A DNA stretch of 64,000 nt from Eopsaltria australis. Lineage: Eukaryota; Chordata; Aves; Passeriformes; Petroicidae. The position numbers were made by a program, and so were the translations under genes. Shown piece by piece: positions 24,401-37,307 of this stretch. Position 1 is the first letter of the stretch. Each line of letters opens with the position of its first letter. Under the pieces are notes generated by a model. That model did no database searches. It saw nothing but the letters and a program-made list of their open reading frames with translations, and was not told where the DNA came from. The stretch is taken from positions 124,001 through 188,000 of the forward strand of contig JAVTVJ010000344.1 of assembly GCA_034509425.1 (NCBI GenBank), given 5' to 3'.

Positions 24401-27400
24401 AGAACCCGTAATTAAAGAAGTTTTTGGGAGCAAACTTGGTCCTCAGAGGAGAGACATTTCTTGGAGATGCAGCATGGGAAACTGAGGGAGTACACAGCCT
24501 GCTGTAGTTTTCCAGAGAAGGATATTAGAATCACTAGATTAGAATTAGATTAGAGTAACTGACTATATATTGCCTGAAAAGAGAAGAGCATGCCAAAGAA
24601 ACATTTTGATCCTACTGATAAGAAAATCATAGCAAGTCCCAGGACCCGGTGAATCACAAGAATCATCTCACTGACTTTGTGCGCTCCGAACCAAAGGCTG
24701 GAAGCTGACATTTGCCTTTGTGGTAGATTAAAATCAATGTAAAGTTTGCTCCCATCGGCAAATTTCAAGTGTGGTATTGTGCAATCCAGTTTAGCTCAGA
24801 CAAGTGCTGATTGGAGTTTGAGCTTCCAGATGACATCTGCAGGAAATTTGCTGCAAAGTTTGTGCAGTAAATTCAACCTGTCATTCTCTGCTGGAAGGGA
24901 GTACTGTAATGTTCTTCCCGTACATTGTTCTGAATCTTTGCAGAGATTGCTAAACTTAAGCAGTGGAAGAAAATACCTACTTCTGACTCACCACTTCTCC
25001 CCCTGTGAGCCATGGCTGGGGTGCACAAATGCACCCAAGGAGCGTGGAGGCCAACAGGACCATCAGTGCTATGCAGGCTGCGATACAGCCCTGCAGATTT
25101 CAATAACACTCCAGGTCTTTTTTACTGAGGCAGTTGTGGCCAAATATATCACAGATAGCCCTGTATTTTTTAGTGGACTTTAGGGAGTGACAGCTCCCTT
25201 TGGAGTACAAGCACGAAAATCCTGAGTCTCTTTATACTGCTGTCAAATAATGTAGTATTTTATGTATCTTGTTGCTTTCTCATCCATGCAACAAATATGT
25301 GATTGTTTTGTACTGATTTTGTAATGCAAAACAAAGTACAAACCCTGTGTGAATTCAAGTTTCACCTTCTGACTCAACTCTGCCCCCAGTGAACAGTAGA
25401 ACTTTTGCTATATAAATATCTTTTCCTTTGTAATTTATGTGTATTTTAATACTGCTAGGATTTTTAGATATACACATGAATATTTTATATACAGCTTTCA
25501 AGTTACTGATGTAATATTTGCACATAAGAAACCTTTTATTTCAGGATGCAAACCCCCTGCTTTTTTTTTGCAATTGTTTTTTGATATAAAGTGCTTTTTT
25601 AGATGACTACTTAAGATTGAAACAAAAGAGATCCCATATGTTGGAATCTCTTATTAGTTTTCATATTTTCCCTGCTGCCTGGTATGCCCAGTCCTTCAAT
25701 TACCTCACTGCTAATTTCAGCTTAGTTACTAGATGTATTTTACAATTATACAGTGTGTGTCTCAAAGGTAGTCCCCTTGAAGATAACAAAGTGAATGCAA
25801 AGAAATTGTAGCCTTTGTGTGAGCGATTTGTTTGCCCTGTGAACCAGGTCCTTCAGGGGTCATTCAAACCTCCTGCTGTGTAACAGGATCTCTAGGACAC
25901 CTAGGCAGCCAGCTTTCCTGTGGACTTTGTGCCTTTGACAGCAAAACTCACACTTTTCCTGACTACAGGAACCTACTCCCTGAACTATTGATTCATTGCT
26001 AGCTCAACCCCCACCTCCCATTCTTTAGGATATGTTCTGGAGACGCCTAATGCCCAGACCATCTGTCTTCAGCTGAAATATTTTGGTGTTGGAGTTCCAA
26101 ATCCTACTGTAGAAGGGAACTGAGTAAAATCAAAACTGTCACAGACTTCACAAATGAGTGACCATTTACTTATGGCACTATGATCTCTGAGCAATAGCTA
26201 ATTGCTATGCATGCTAATGACCTGGCTGTGAGAGCCCCGTGGGCGACCCAAGCCCGAGGCAATGGGGAGGTGTGGGCCTTGGGGAAGGAGGTTAGTGTGC
26301 CATGTCCCTCCCCTCGAGGGGACAGTGATTTGTGTATTTGGCCTACCCATGCTGGAACTCCAGGTCTGACCCATGGCAGGCAGTGTTAATAGCCATGGCA
26401 GTTGTATTTATGAATTAATCTTCAAGTATTCGGAAAAAACCCAAACAAATCCAAATTATATATCTATATATTAAATGATAAACATTAATTGAAGGAGCTA
26501 AAGTTGCTGTTATTATCAGCCATGGAAGGGAAAATCCTTGACTTATGTTCTGTAACTTGGCTCCGTGCAGAATCGTCCGGATGCCAAAGTACTACTCAAG
26601 CTCAGCAGTGCTCCCTGCTGTCCCTAAATATAACTTTGTATCTGCCAGCAATTCCTAGGTAAGTAGGCTACTGTCCCTTAGGCCATCCACGGGTACTCAT
26701 CCCAAAGCAAAGTCATTCAGTGACCAGTTAGATGAAGAAAGAATGGGAATGTGGCTGTTGCACTGAGTGGTTCTGAGACTCAGGTTTTGAGATGAATCTA
26801 AAATGCATTTCAAGCATGTGTCTGCCCACCTCCAGCCCGTTCTTGCAGCTCCTGTTGCAGCCCGTTCTTGAGATCTCCCATTAGACCTTCCAACATCTGC
26901 AGTACAAAGCCAGGTGAGCACTTCAATAAACCCCTCAATAACATGCCATGGTCTTGGCAGCAACAGCAGTACCTGATAACCTTCCCCTGATTCAGAAGCA
27001 TATTCTGCAAGTTCAAGCAGCATGTATTTTTATACACTCCATCAGCTCAGCATTTTCTGATAACTGAATTAAATTTATCTATGTGTTGCTTTCTGGTTCT
27101 TTTATATTTGCCATACTGTTTTATGCCAGTCTCTCAAGTACCTGACTTTTTAGGCAATCTTTCCAAATGCTGGCTGTATGAGGACTGTTTGGCCTCCAAG
27201 ATCCAGCAAAAAAAGGGTGCACTATGATACGTGTTGAGGTAAGTTTGTGATTTTTTTCTTCATAATTTACATTGCTAAGAGGCCTTTAAGAGCCTTCTAT
27301 TTGTAAGAGGAAAAAAATGTCTAGAATGCTTTTTGAATAAGGAAGGGATGGTAGTCCTAATATGTGATGCAAAATTCATCTGATGGATTTACCTCGTGAA

Positions 27401-29059
27401 GTTGCAGCTGGGCAGAACATTTGGTTTTCAACCAGAAAACCTTTCATTGTTTGGTTGGGTTTTTTTTGGTTGATCTTTGTTTTTTCTCTTTGGGTGAAGT
27501 ATTTGGTTTTGATTATTTCATTTATCTGGTGTCTTCCTATTAGATGGCTGCCACATTCTGTACAGTAAAAACTATTGCTGCGGTAGCTGAAACATAGAAA
27601 TGGGTTACTTGTCTCACAGAGTTCTCAGGCACCTCAGGTCAATGTGGTATGAGGTATCAAAGAGGCAATAAAGTGACCAAAAAGGCCAGAGTGACCTGTT
27701 TTTACAACAGGCAAGTTAAGTTCTGCTGAGCTCTGTGCTCAGGCAGCTGTGTTGCTGTTGGTACACACTAGTTCACACTTGCTGTGCAACAGTTTGGAGA
27801 TGCAGATTTTAGGTTGTAGTCATCACTGTTGCTGTAACTCTGAGAACTCCTGGAAAGCTCATCCCTCTCCATGTGGTCCTGAAGGTAAAGCAAAACACCC
27901 CTTGTGGTGCGGTAGACTATGACCTGCTACCTAAATCTTCATCACTGGCTAAGCTCCCTCTTATAATTTCCCTCTTGGGTGGAGAAATACATGCTGCAGG
28001 GTCTGAAGGAAAGCTTAAATACTTGGCTTAGAAAGAAAAGATTCCTTCTCCATGAGAAGCAGGAAAATCTGTGTCACCTGAGAGTCAATCTGCATGTGGG
28101 CTTAAATCCTATCAGTTCCCACGTTACAGGACTCTAAGACAAAAAGTGTTATTTTATTATTAATGATTGGGTGCCCACAACTGGTGTCTCAGCTGATAAG
28201 AACCTTCTTCCAAAACTTGTGGCCTGACTGTGGCTGCTGAGGTGAATAATCTGTTTTAAATACTCACTGGTTTGCTTCACTATTCACTTTGCAATTGAAA
28301 GCATTTATCATTTCTGAGAAGCATATATTTATAGCTTTTCTTTTATGTTCCACATTAAAGGGCTTTGCATATTTATTAGCTGATGGTAGTGAGCATTATA
28401 TATTCTCATTTGTTTGTGGTTGCCTGTATTTCCTGCTGTTAGCAGTCCAGCAGAAAGCCAAAGGAAGAACTTACAGCAGTAGCGGCACTTAGGCTTCTAC
28501 ATGGGATTTTAAAAAGAACAACACATTCACACAGAAAATATGGACATTTACAGGTAATCATAGACAACTAGACAACTGAAATGCACCTTCTGTGTGACTG
28601 CCAGTGCTACTTCTATCTTTGTAAACTTCCACTTATGTCCCATTTTGCCCTGGCTGTTTTTCATTTCATATTTCAAAGGAAAGTGCTCATTTTTTAACAC
28701 AGTGCTGATCCCTGTTTCAAGGCTGGTTAACTTTGGTACTTGCTTTCTGCCAGCACAGATGCACAAATGTATACACCCTTTTGTCATGAAGAGCATAATA
28801 GTGAAACCACTGGATGCTTTATTTTCTTTCCCACTTAGACAACAAATGGGGTGTGGCTGCTGCTCCCTAATGGGTCATTTTTTTTCCCTGAGGAAACAAG
28901 TTTCCAAGGCTTGCACTCTTACATGAAGTTGCATTCTGTTTTCCTCTGTTTCGTTAGGGTACACTCATCTTTGGTGAGGTTTCTTTATATTCCCATATAC
29001 ATGTGTTCCACAGGGTTCTCCTCCTGCCTCGGGCTGTGTTGGGACACTCCGGAGACTCA
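18441..29059. other. Intergenic region between IDNK and FRMD3
   Basis: About 10.6 kb of AT-rich sequence separates the two divergent promoters. No exon, RNA gene or interspersed repeat is recognised. Features seen are a short TTTA tract at 18788-18806, and mildly GC-richer patches at about 24650-25200 and 25830-26400 whose open frames look random. Some of it may be regulatory DNA for either gene, but nothing in the sequence alone shows this. Confidence 0.55.
18788..18806. repeat. (TTTA)n short tandem repeat
   Basis: About four to five copies of a TTTA tetramer. Confidence 0.8.
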
Positions 29060-29480
29060 CGCTATGGGCGGCCAGGCAGCGTGGGCACTACTCCGCTGGC
29101 CGCCGACAGCCTGGAGGATGTCCCCCGTTTGCAGGGCATCGGGCGAGTACCAGGCGCTCAGGTGCACCCAAAACCAGGCGAGGCACGCCCGTGGCGGCGA
29201 AGGCAAACAGTCGCGCTGACCATTTCCCTCTCGGCGCTGCCAGCCCGGCGGAACGGAGCCGCGCAAGGAGCCCAGCCGGGACCGGTGGGGCGGAGAAGCG
29301 GGAGGAGCAGGTGAGGGCGGAGGGGTGCCCGGCGGGCCGCGCCGCGCCGTACCGTGCCGTGCCGGGGGCGGGCGCAGGAGGATGCTGAGGCCGGCCAGCG
29401 GAGCGCATCCTGACGCAGCGGCGGCCCGAGCCGCGGCGGGCGGGCGGAGGGCGGGCGGCGGCGGGGCGCCGCGGGGCTGA

Positions 29481-30281
<801 letters not shown>

Positions 30282-30904
30282 TAGCGGGCAGAGTTCAAAA
30301 TGAAGCTCTGCCCCTCTTTCTCTTCATCTAAGACAAAAGATAACTTGGAGGAGGCTTTTCAGTGATAGTAGTTGCTGTGTGGTTGGGCAAAAAAGACCAA
30401 TTTCGCTGTCATCCCTCTTCCTAATGATTTAGTCCCTCTTTTTATTCCTTCAAGGAAAAATGATAAAAATGAGAACAGTGAGGAGTCTATGATTTTCTGG
30501 TGGAGCAGCAATGTTTGTAATGTGTAAAAGCAGGGGTATTTCAGGTGTCCTAATAAGAACCGTACCTCTGGTGCACTATGGAAGACTTACAGATTCTTAC
30601 AGATTTACCTGCAAGCATTAAAATCAAGTTACTCTCTTAAATTTCCATGGTATTCACAGAATCATAGAGATTAACTTAACATCCAGATCAGAAGATGTGA
30701 GTGGTCTTTTAGGAAGCTTTTTGTCACTCACAGTTGGTACTTCTGTCTCTCTGGTAAAAAGAGCTACAGCTTTCAATTGAGTTGGTAATCTTATACAAAG
30801 ACTATTATGGCTGAAAAACTAAGTGCCATAAAATGCAGGTTCCATTTTTGCTTGGACCAAATTATGGTTTTTGTTAGTTCCAACGGAGCTATTTAATACC
30901 AGAA

Positions 30905-31615
30905 CAGAGTAGGATAGTTCCAGTTAAAAGGGACCTAAAACAGTCACCGAGTCCAACTAGGGCTCCAGGGCTGACCAAAACATAGAGCCTATTACTGAGG
31001 GAATTGCCCAAGTGCCTCTTTTTATGGCAGTGGCAGGTTTGAGACATCAATGCCATGAAGCCTGCTCTACTGTTAGACCACCCTCTTGGTAAAGAAATGT
31101 TTCCTGATGTCCAGTCAGAAACTACCCTGATGCAGCTTTGAACCATTCCCATTCCATGTTGCTGGATGACTGGAAAAGACCAGCACTCCCCTCTCCAGGT
31201 GCCCTTTTCAGGGAGCTGTACAGAGCAATGAGGTCACCCCTCAGCCTCCTTCTCTCCAAACCAGACAAACCCAGAGCCCTCAGCCGCTCCTCTCAGGATG
31301 TGCTTCCAGCCCTGCCACCAGCTCTGTTGTCCTCTCTGGACCATTCAAGGACCTTCCCGTCCTTCTCAAACTGTGGGGCCCAGCACAGCACACAGGACTC
31401 AGGGTGAGGCTGCCCCACGGCTGAATCCAGCAGGATGATCCCAATCCCAGCTGGTGATGCTGTGTCTGATGCACCCCGGGATGGGTTTGCCCTCCTGGCT
31501 GCCCGGGCACACACTGCTGACTCACCCTGAGCTGCTGCCACCAGCACCCCCAGATCCCTTTCTGCAGGGCTGCTCTACACACGCTCCTCTCCCAGTCTGT
31601 GGCTGTGTACTAGTT
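30905..31615 (-). mobile_element. CR1 LINE 3' fragment in FRMD3 intron 1
   Basis: The + strand carries reverse-complement CR1 sequence: CAGTTAAAAGGGACCTAAAA, 'TCACCCCTCAGCCTCCTTCT', 'CCTCAGCCGCTCCTCTCAGG', 'TGGGGCCCAGCACAGCACAC' and 'AGCACCCCCAGATCCCTTTC'. It includes the 3' terminal region and is 5'-truncated. It is antisense to FRMD3 and has no intact frame. Confidence 0.9.
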
Positions 31616-34600
31616 ACTCTCAAACAGCATGTAGCCTGGAAGTAATAGGAAATTACTGAAAACATACTGAGCACATACCATTCTAGTGCTCTTATTAATG
31701 AAGAGCGTGGTTGTAAGATTTATTGGGTAAGAAGCAGCATGGCCTTCAGAGTCTCTTCTTGAAGCTTAATGGAAACTGCGTAACTTCTTTGGCACCTTTA
31801 AAAATTTGTCTCTTTAAACAATCATAAATTTAACGTCAGAATCTGAGATGGTGTTATTACACCTCTTTAGGTTTGTAGTATTGAACAGATTTACATGTGC
31901 TATGAGTATGCCCTTCAATGCCTACAGGATAAGAAAAAGGAGTTACTTTAGGCGTTATGTTGGTCAAGGTGAGGCAATGAGCTCAGAACCAGTTGTATGG
32001 TATTGCATTGTTGTGGTTCATTCTGCAGGCAGGAGAAAAATTACTGTTGAAAATGTTTTAACTATTAGAGTTCTAAGGATAATTCTGAAGATTGAATTCT
32101 GTTATAATCTCATTTAGAACTTGTTTTCCTGAGTCTGCACACTGACAAAAACTTTTAAAATGTGGGAATAGCTCAGATTGTTTGTATATCCTCCTGTGTG
32201 TTTATAGCTTTTTAGACACTAGACTAATGAATCCCAAACCACTCAATTTTTTGTCTTTGGTCTCTGTGTCAGACCTGTATTTGAACTTCATAATGTGGAC
32301 AAAACTTGCTAGGAGCTTTAGAGATAGTAAATTTTTTAATGAAAGAAAGCCCCACTTGCCTGTTAGTTCCATATATGCATATTGATGCTTGTTCACTGGT
32401 ACAAAATAGCCCAGATGATGTGCTGCTGGGTTAACAGTAGAGCTGCCAGGGTTGTGCCAGCTGAAACATGTTGGGCAGCTGTGTTTTGGTCATTAAGAGG
32501 ATAAGAAAGCCTAATTCTCCAACACTGAAAAATGCCATCAGAGTCTCCTAGGGACACAGGATGCCATGAGGAATGTGACAACTGAAATTCTAGCTGTGCA
32601 TTTTCAGGGAAAAGGGAGGGGAGATATGTAGCTGGTCTGGATGGTGAGGTGTGTAGATATGATTTGCTGTGGGTTAGCCGACCAAGTTTTACCAAATCCT
32701 ACTTTTTCAAGTATATCTTTCCAGCAGTTGGCTTGCACACTAGACTAGTCACAGGACCCTGGTACCACTTCTGGGCAGAGATGTATGGTAATTTTCAGAT
32801 GCACTGTAGATCTCTGGCCCTACAAAATATGCAACCAGAATTGTGTGTTACTCATCTGAAACACTGGGAGGTTGTTTTAGGAAAAGTAACACGAGCAGAC
32901 ATATTTAAAAGCAGCATATGCATATGTGTGTATTTTTTTCCTTCTTGTGTGAATTTCAGTGTTTAGGTAGGAAAAGGAAATGCATTTTTTCTTTTATTAT
33001 TAAAGTTCTTTCAAAGCAGTGTTTCATCAAGCCACCAAGCTAATAAAGTCTGCTTTTGAAAATTACAGTTTTTAGCAAATGGTCTAGTGACAGCATATGG
33101 AATGGTGTGGGGAGAATCAGAAGTGAATCATTCATTTTCAGACTCCAGCCAACTAGTTATCGAGTTGTGCAGCTGCCATGTAGGTCACCAAGTTGCTCAA
33201 GGCTAGGTTTGCAGCTCAAAGGTCAAGATTCAGTGTGTTGTCCTCCTCATCCAAGAGACTTTGTGACTGCAAAATAGATGAAGTGGTGACAGACACAAGA
33301 AAGGGCTGGTGCCCAAGGGACACCTAACTAATTCTTGTGATGATGTTTATTTTCCCATGTTTTTTGTTTGTGAAGACTCTCTGTGACCTGTGGTGAGACA
33401 GTCTTGGAGCAGCAGTAGGGCAAAGCTGCTGTGGCACAGCTAAAATTGAGAGATTATGAAAAACAGCCTGAAGGGCCAGTGGCCACTGTCTGTTTCCATT
33501 TCCAAGAGAAAGAGGTGACCTGCTTGTGCAGTCTGCCTGATAAAGCACAGAACCAAGGTTTGAAAGAGGGCAGTGGGGGAAGGTCTTCAAAACTATTGGA
33601 AATGAGTCTGGAGCAGCAAGAAGACCTCTTTTCTGGAGGTATTAATGAGATACTTCTCTTCTGAGTCAATGAAATAATGGTAAAAAGCATCCATTTTTGC
33701 AGACTTCAAGCAATAACTTGATGCAACAATTTAGCCTTTTAGGAACAGTAGCCTAGATCAGGTCTTGATCACTCCTTAATTCAAGTTTTGCTTTCCTCCT
33801 TAAGATATTCAGGTCCAGCTGTGTACCGCTGGGGATAAGGTTGGCATGACTGAAGCTTTTCTCTTATTTGGAGCTTGTTATTGAAAGTGGAATGAACTTG
33901 GCTGTCTGTGTGTTTATTTGTAGAAATACTGCATGACTGGATCTTCTTGTGCCTCAGTCCATATGTAAAACTGTGTTGTAATGGGGCCTTTTTGATGACA
34001 CAGGTTTTGCTTTGTATGAGCATTTCTGTACAAAAATCTGTTTTGATATTCCCAAAAATATCAATTGACTACAATAATGGTTTTTGTTTTTTAATTGTAT
34101 CTAAATAGCTATTTCAATGTTGCTTAAAAGAAAAAACTTGAATTTCTATGTGTGTCCTGATTTTGAGCAAGGAAAATACATTATTTTAAAAATCTGGTTT
34201 AGGAATCAGGAAGAAAATATAGCAGAATAAAGCTTTGATTTACTCATGGTCTGTTCTTAGACCTTTTAACTTTTTTTTTTCAGAATTTAAAATTAAAGTG
34301 ATAAAATCTGAGAAAGCTCACTTTCTTCTGCTGCTAATGGTTCAATAGTGTAGAATGGTCTTGTGCTTTACTAATCTAATTTTGGGAGAAGCTTCTGTGC
34401 AGTTTGAATACCACTGCCTGCACTTCGGCTAATAATTTACTTGCTTGACTCCTTTTTTTCTAATTTTCTTTTAAATGTGATATACACTGCTCTGTCTAGT
34501 TCTTTTTGTAGCACATTGATCACTGGAAAGTTGCCTACTTGCTTAATATTTTCTGCTTAGTCTGTGTCTTGCAGGCAAATGCTAAATTTAATAGAAATCT

Positions 34601-35237
34601 GCTAACAGAGAACTCTATTTAAAATTCCCATCCCTCAATGAAGTGTAAAAACCAAAACAACATGCCGGAGCAGGCTGTGAAGTAAAAGTAGTGACCAAAA
34701 GTCTCACTGTGAAGGTATGCTGAATGTCAATGAGTTAAAAAAAAATTAGTGGGAAAGGGAAGGCAGCATGAGAATGAAAATAGTGGAGAGACCAGAGATG
34801 AAAAAGAAGGCAGAGAATCGTAGCTGTGGAAAGGGAGAGGTTAAGGGATTATGTAGACAGAAGGCAGGAGATTTAGTGAATTTATATTTATCCTGTAAGC
34901 GATGTCAGAAGCGTAACCAGCAAGCGCCTTGAGCTGCTGGATTGATACTACAGTGGTTCAAAACAGTAAGATGAGATAAGGAATGAGATGCAGGTTAGGA
35001 AGAATTCTTTTTTATGTTCTGTTGGCACATTTTAGAAACTGCTCACTAGGGCTTGTATTCCTGACTTCATGGCTGAGCCTCTAATTGTACAGTTACAAGG
35101 GGCACTCTTGATGAGAGTTGCACATGAGGGGACTCTCTAATTAAGCTAAGCCCATGGGTTAAAACTATCTCTGTTGTAATTGCATGTGTTTGATTAAAGT
35201 TGCTGTAATGTATTTATTTTTTGTTTGTTGGAGTTTT

Positions 35238-35238
<1 letters not shown>

Positions 35239-35281
<43 letters not shown>
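35239..35281. repeat. Poly(T) run of 43 bases
   Basis: An uninterrupted run of 43 T. It could be a simple homopolymer expansion, or the poly(A) tail of a - strand retrocopy, but nothing beside it on the right resembles a retrocopy. Exact length is unreliable in most sequencing data. Confidence 0.9.
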
Positions 35282-35289
<8 letters not shown>

Positions 35290-37244
35290 AGTTCTTAAGG
35301 ATGTGCTCTTAGCTCCCTTCAGGGCTGAAAAGAAAACAGGAATAGAGAGCGCTGCTAGAAGATCACTAGGGTGTTGTGAGTTCTCATTAAAATCTCTTGA
35401 TGGATTTTGATGTGTGTTTCTGGGACTTGGTATTTGCTTAACATTAGTTTCTTTGTCTCTGGTAAAGAGACATATTACATACCTACATGTAATAGTGCTA
35501 TATTGCTACAAATTCATGAACTCTGTTGTTCTTTTTTTGCTATTTTTAAATGAAAATACTCACAAAGCTGGTTTATACTGGATCATATCCAATATATACT
35601 AAACTGCAGCTGAACTGCTTTACTGTTGGCTAAAGCTTATTAATGATGAACTAGTTTTTCTTCCACACTCTTGTGTTGTCTGATTAATGAACAAAATCTG
35701 AAAATTCTCTGTCCTAAAGGCCATAATCTTGTCTTTCATTTTGAACTGCTTGTTTGCTTTGTGTTGTGATTGACATTGCAATTCATAGTTCGATTGTTAG
35801 TAAATACAGGTGTGTATGCTTAAAGACTTACCCAGTCCATTGTTGAAGATGAACATGTGTTTCAGTAAAAAGAAACAATGTAGATGATAAGTAACTTAAT
35901 ATATGGGTGGGTCTGGTGCTGAAGCCTAGAGGAAAAAAGTTATTAAAAATACAGGTATCCTTACACAAAGTCTTCTATATAAAAGGCACAAGCTAAAAGG
36001 AGAGTTGCCAGTTTAAAATGTAAGTATAATCTTTTCACTTTTACCCTCCTTTTCATTTTTGCATAAAAATTTTTGCATTCTTTATGGTCAGGCATGTTTG
36101 GACAGTAGCTGAACAGTAGAGGTGGAGCTGAAGTAATAATAAAAGGCAGCTGGAAAATCAATAGCACAATGCAGCACAGTTTGTATTTCCAAACTGTAAA
36201 TCATCATTTTGGTCCTGTGCGGCAGAAGAGTGGCTCCTCTGAGATACAGAACACTTTGCAGGAACTTCATGCACGTTTTTTGTCTTGAAAGGGCTTTTGG
36301 CACCTCACCATAATTTTCTTTGTACCTTGAGACACCCTCATCTACATATGCATCTTCAGTGCACTGATACAGGTTGAATAGAGGAGGCAGCCAAGAAGAA
36401 ATAATTTGGCAGAATTAACTGGCCAAAATAATTAATTTGTAAGGAAGTAATGTATTTTCACATTTTGGTTGTATTTTCCTAGACTGAATTTCCTGTAGAG
36501 GTCAGAAACTATTTAATAGTGTATATCAATGCTCCTGAACTTTACTTTAAGAAAAGGAGAGATTAATGCCTTTCCTATGGGAAAGGAAATAAGGAGTCTG
36601 AATGGTTTTTGCTGGTCCCCCATAACAGATATTATATTAAAAACTCAAAGTTTGAACACTTAGATCAAAGATTGGGAAAAGTTTTTTCTCTTCCTCCTCA
36701 AAAAAAGCAGGTGGGTTGGAAGACAAGAGTAATTATCTCTGTGATAAAATGCTTGTTTTCTGTAGCACAGGTCCTTGTCCTTCTGGCTATTTTGGCTTAT
36801 TAAATCAAACACACTGAAATGGTTCTCTTCACCTCCTTGTTGTTGTTCTCACTCTCTTTTTGCACTTCCCCTCCATTCCCTAGTATGGATAATGTCAACC
36901 TGTTGGCAATGTTCATAAAGTCCAGATAATCCTTCTCTCCTTTTCCTGTTAAAGTCAAGCTGTCAGCGTACGACTTTGGCTGCGCCTTTCCCTGCTGCAT
37001 ATGGAATATAGCTCCTTATATTTCTTCCTTCAGCTGAGGCTTCTTGTCTGTTCCTTCATTTTTGCTTGCTTAAATACTGCCTCATTCTTCTCCTTAGCCC
37101 TGCTTTCTCGGAGACCCATTCTAGACCTTACAAATCAAATTTTTGTTCCTTCTTCTCACTGTGTTTTAATTCCTTGTCTGATGGTGAAAACACAGTTTTA
37201 ATAATTTAGCAGTAAGTTAATATTAAATCTTATTTCTGGTATGA

Positions 37245-37276
<32 letters not shown>

Positions 37277-37307
37277 CAACAGCAACAACAACAACAACAA
37301 CAACACA
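37245..37307. repeat. Compound (AAT)n-(AAC)n microsatellite
   Basis: About nine AAT units (37245-37272) run directly into about eleven AAC units (37272-37307) with one AGC interruption. Confidence 0.95.

Noticed and set aside
24746..25183. 145-codon frame on the + strand between IDNK and FRMD3
   Set aside because: No recognisable domain; Cys/Ser/Leu-rich chance composition and no CpG island or poly(A) context.
26697..27037. 108- and 75-codon overlapping frames on the - strand
   Set aside because: Two overlapping frames with no family match; no evidence for either.
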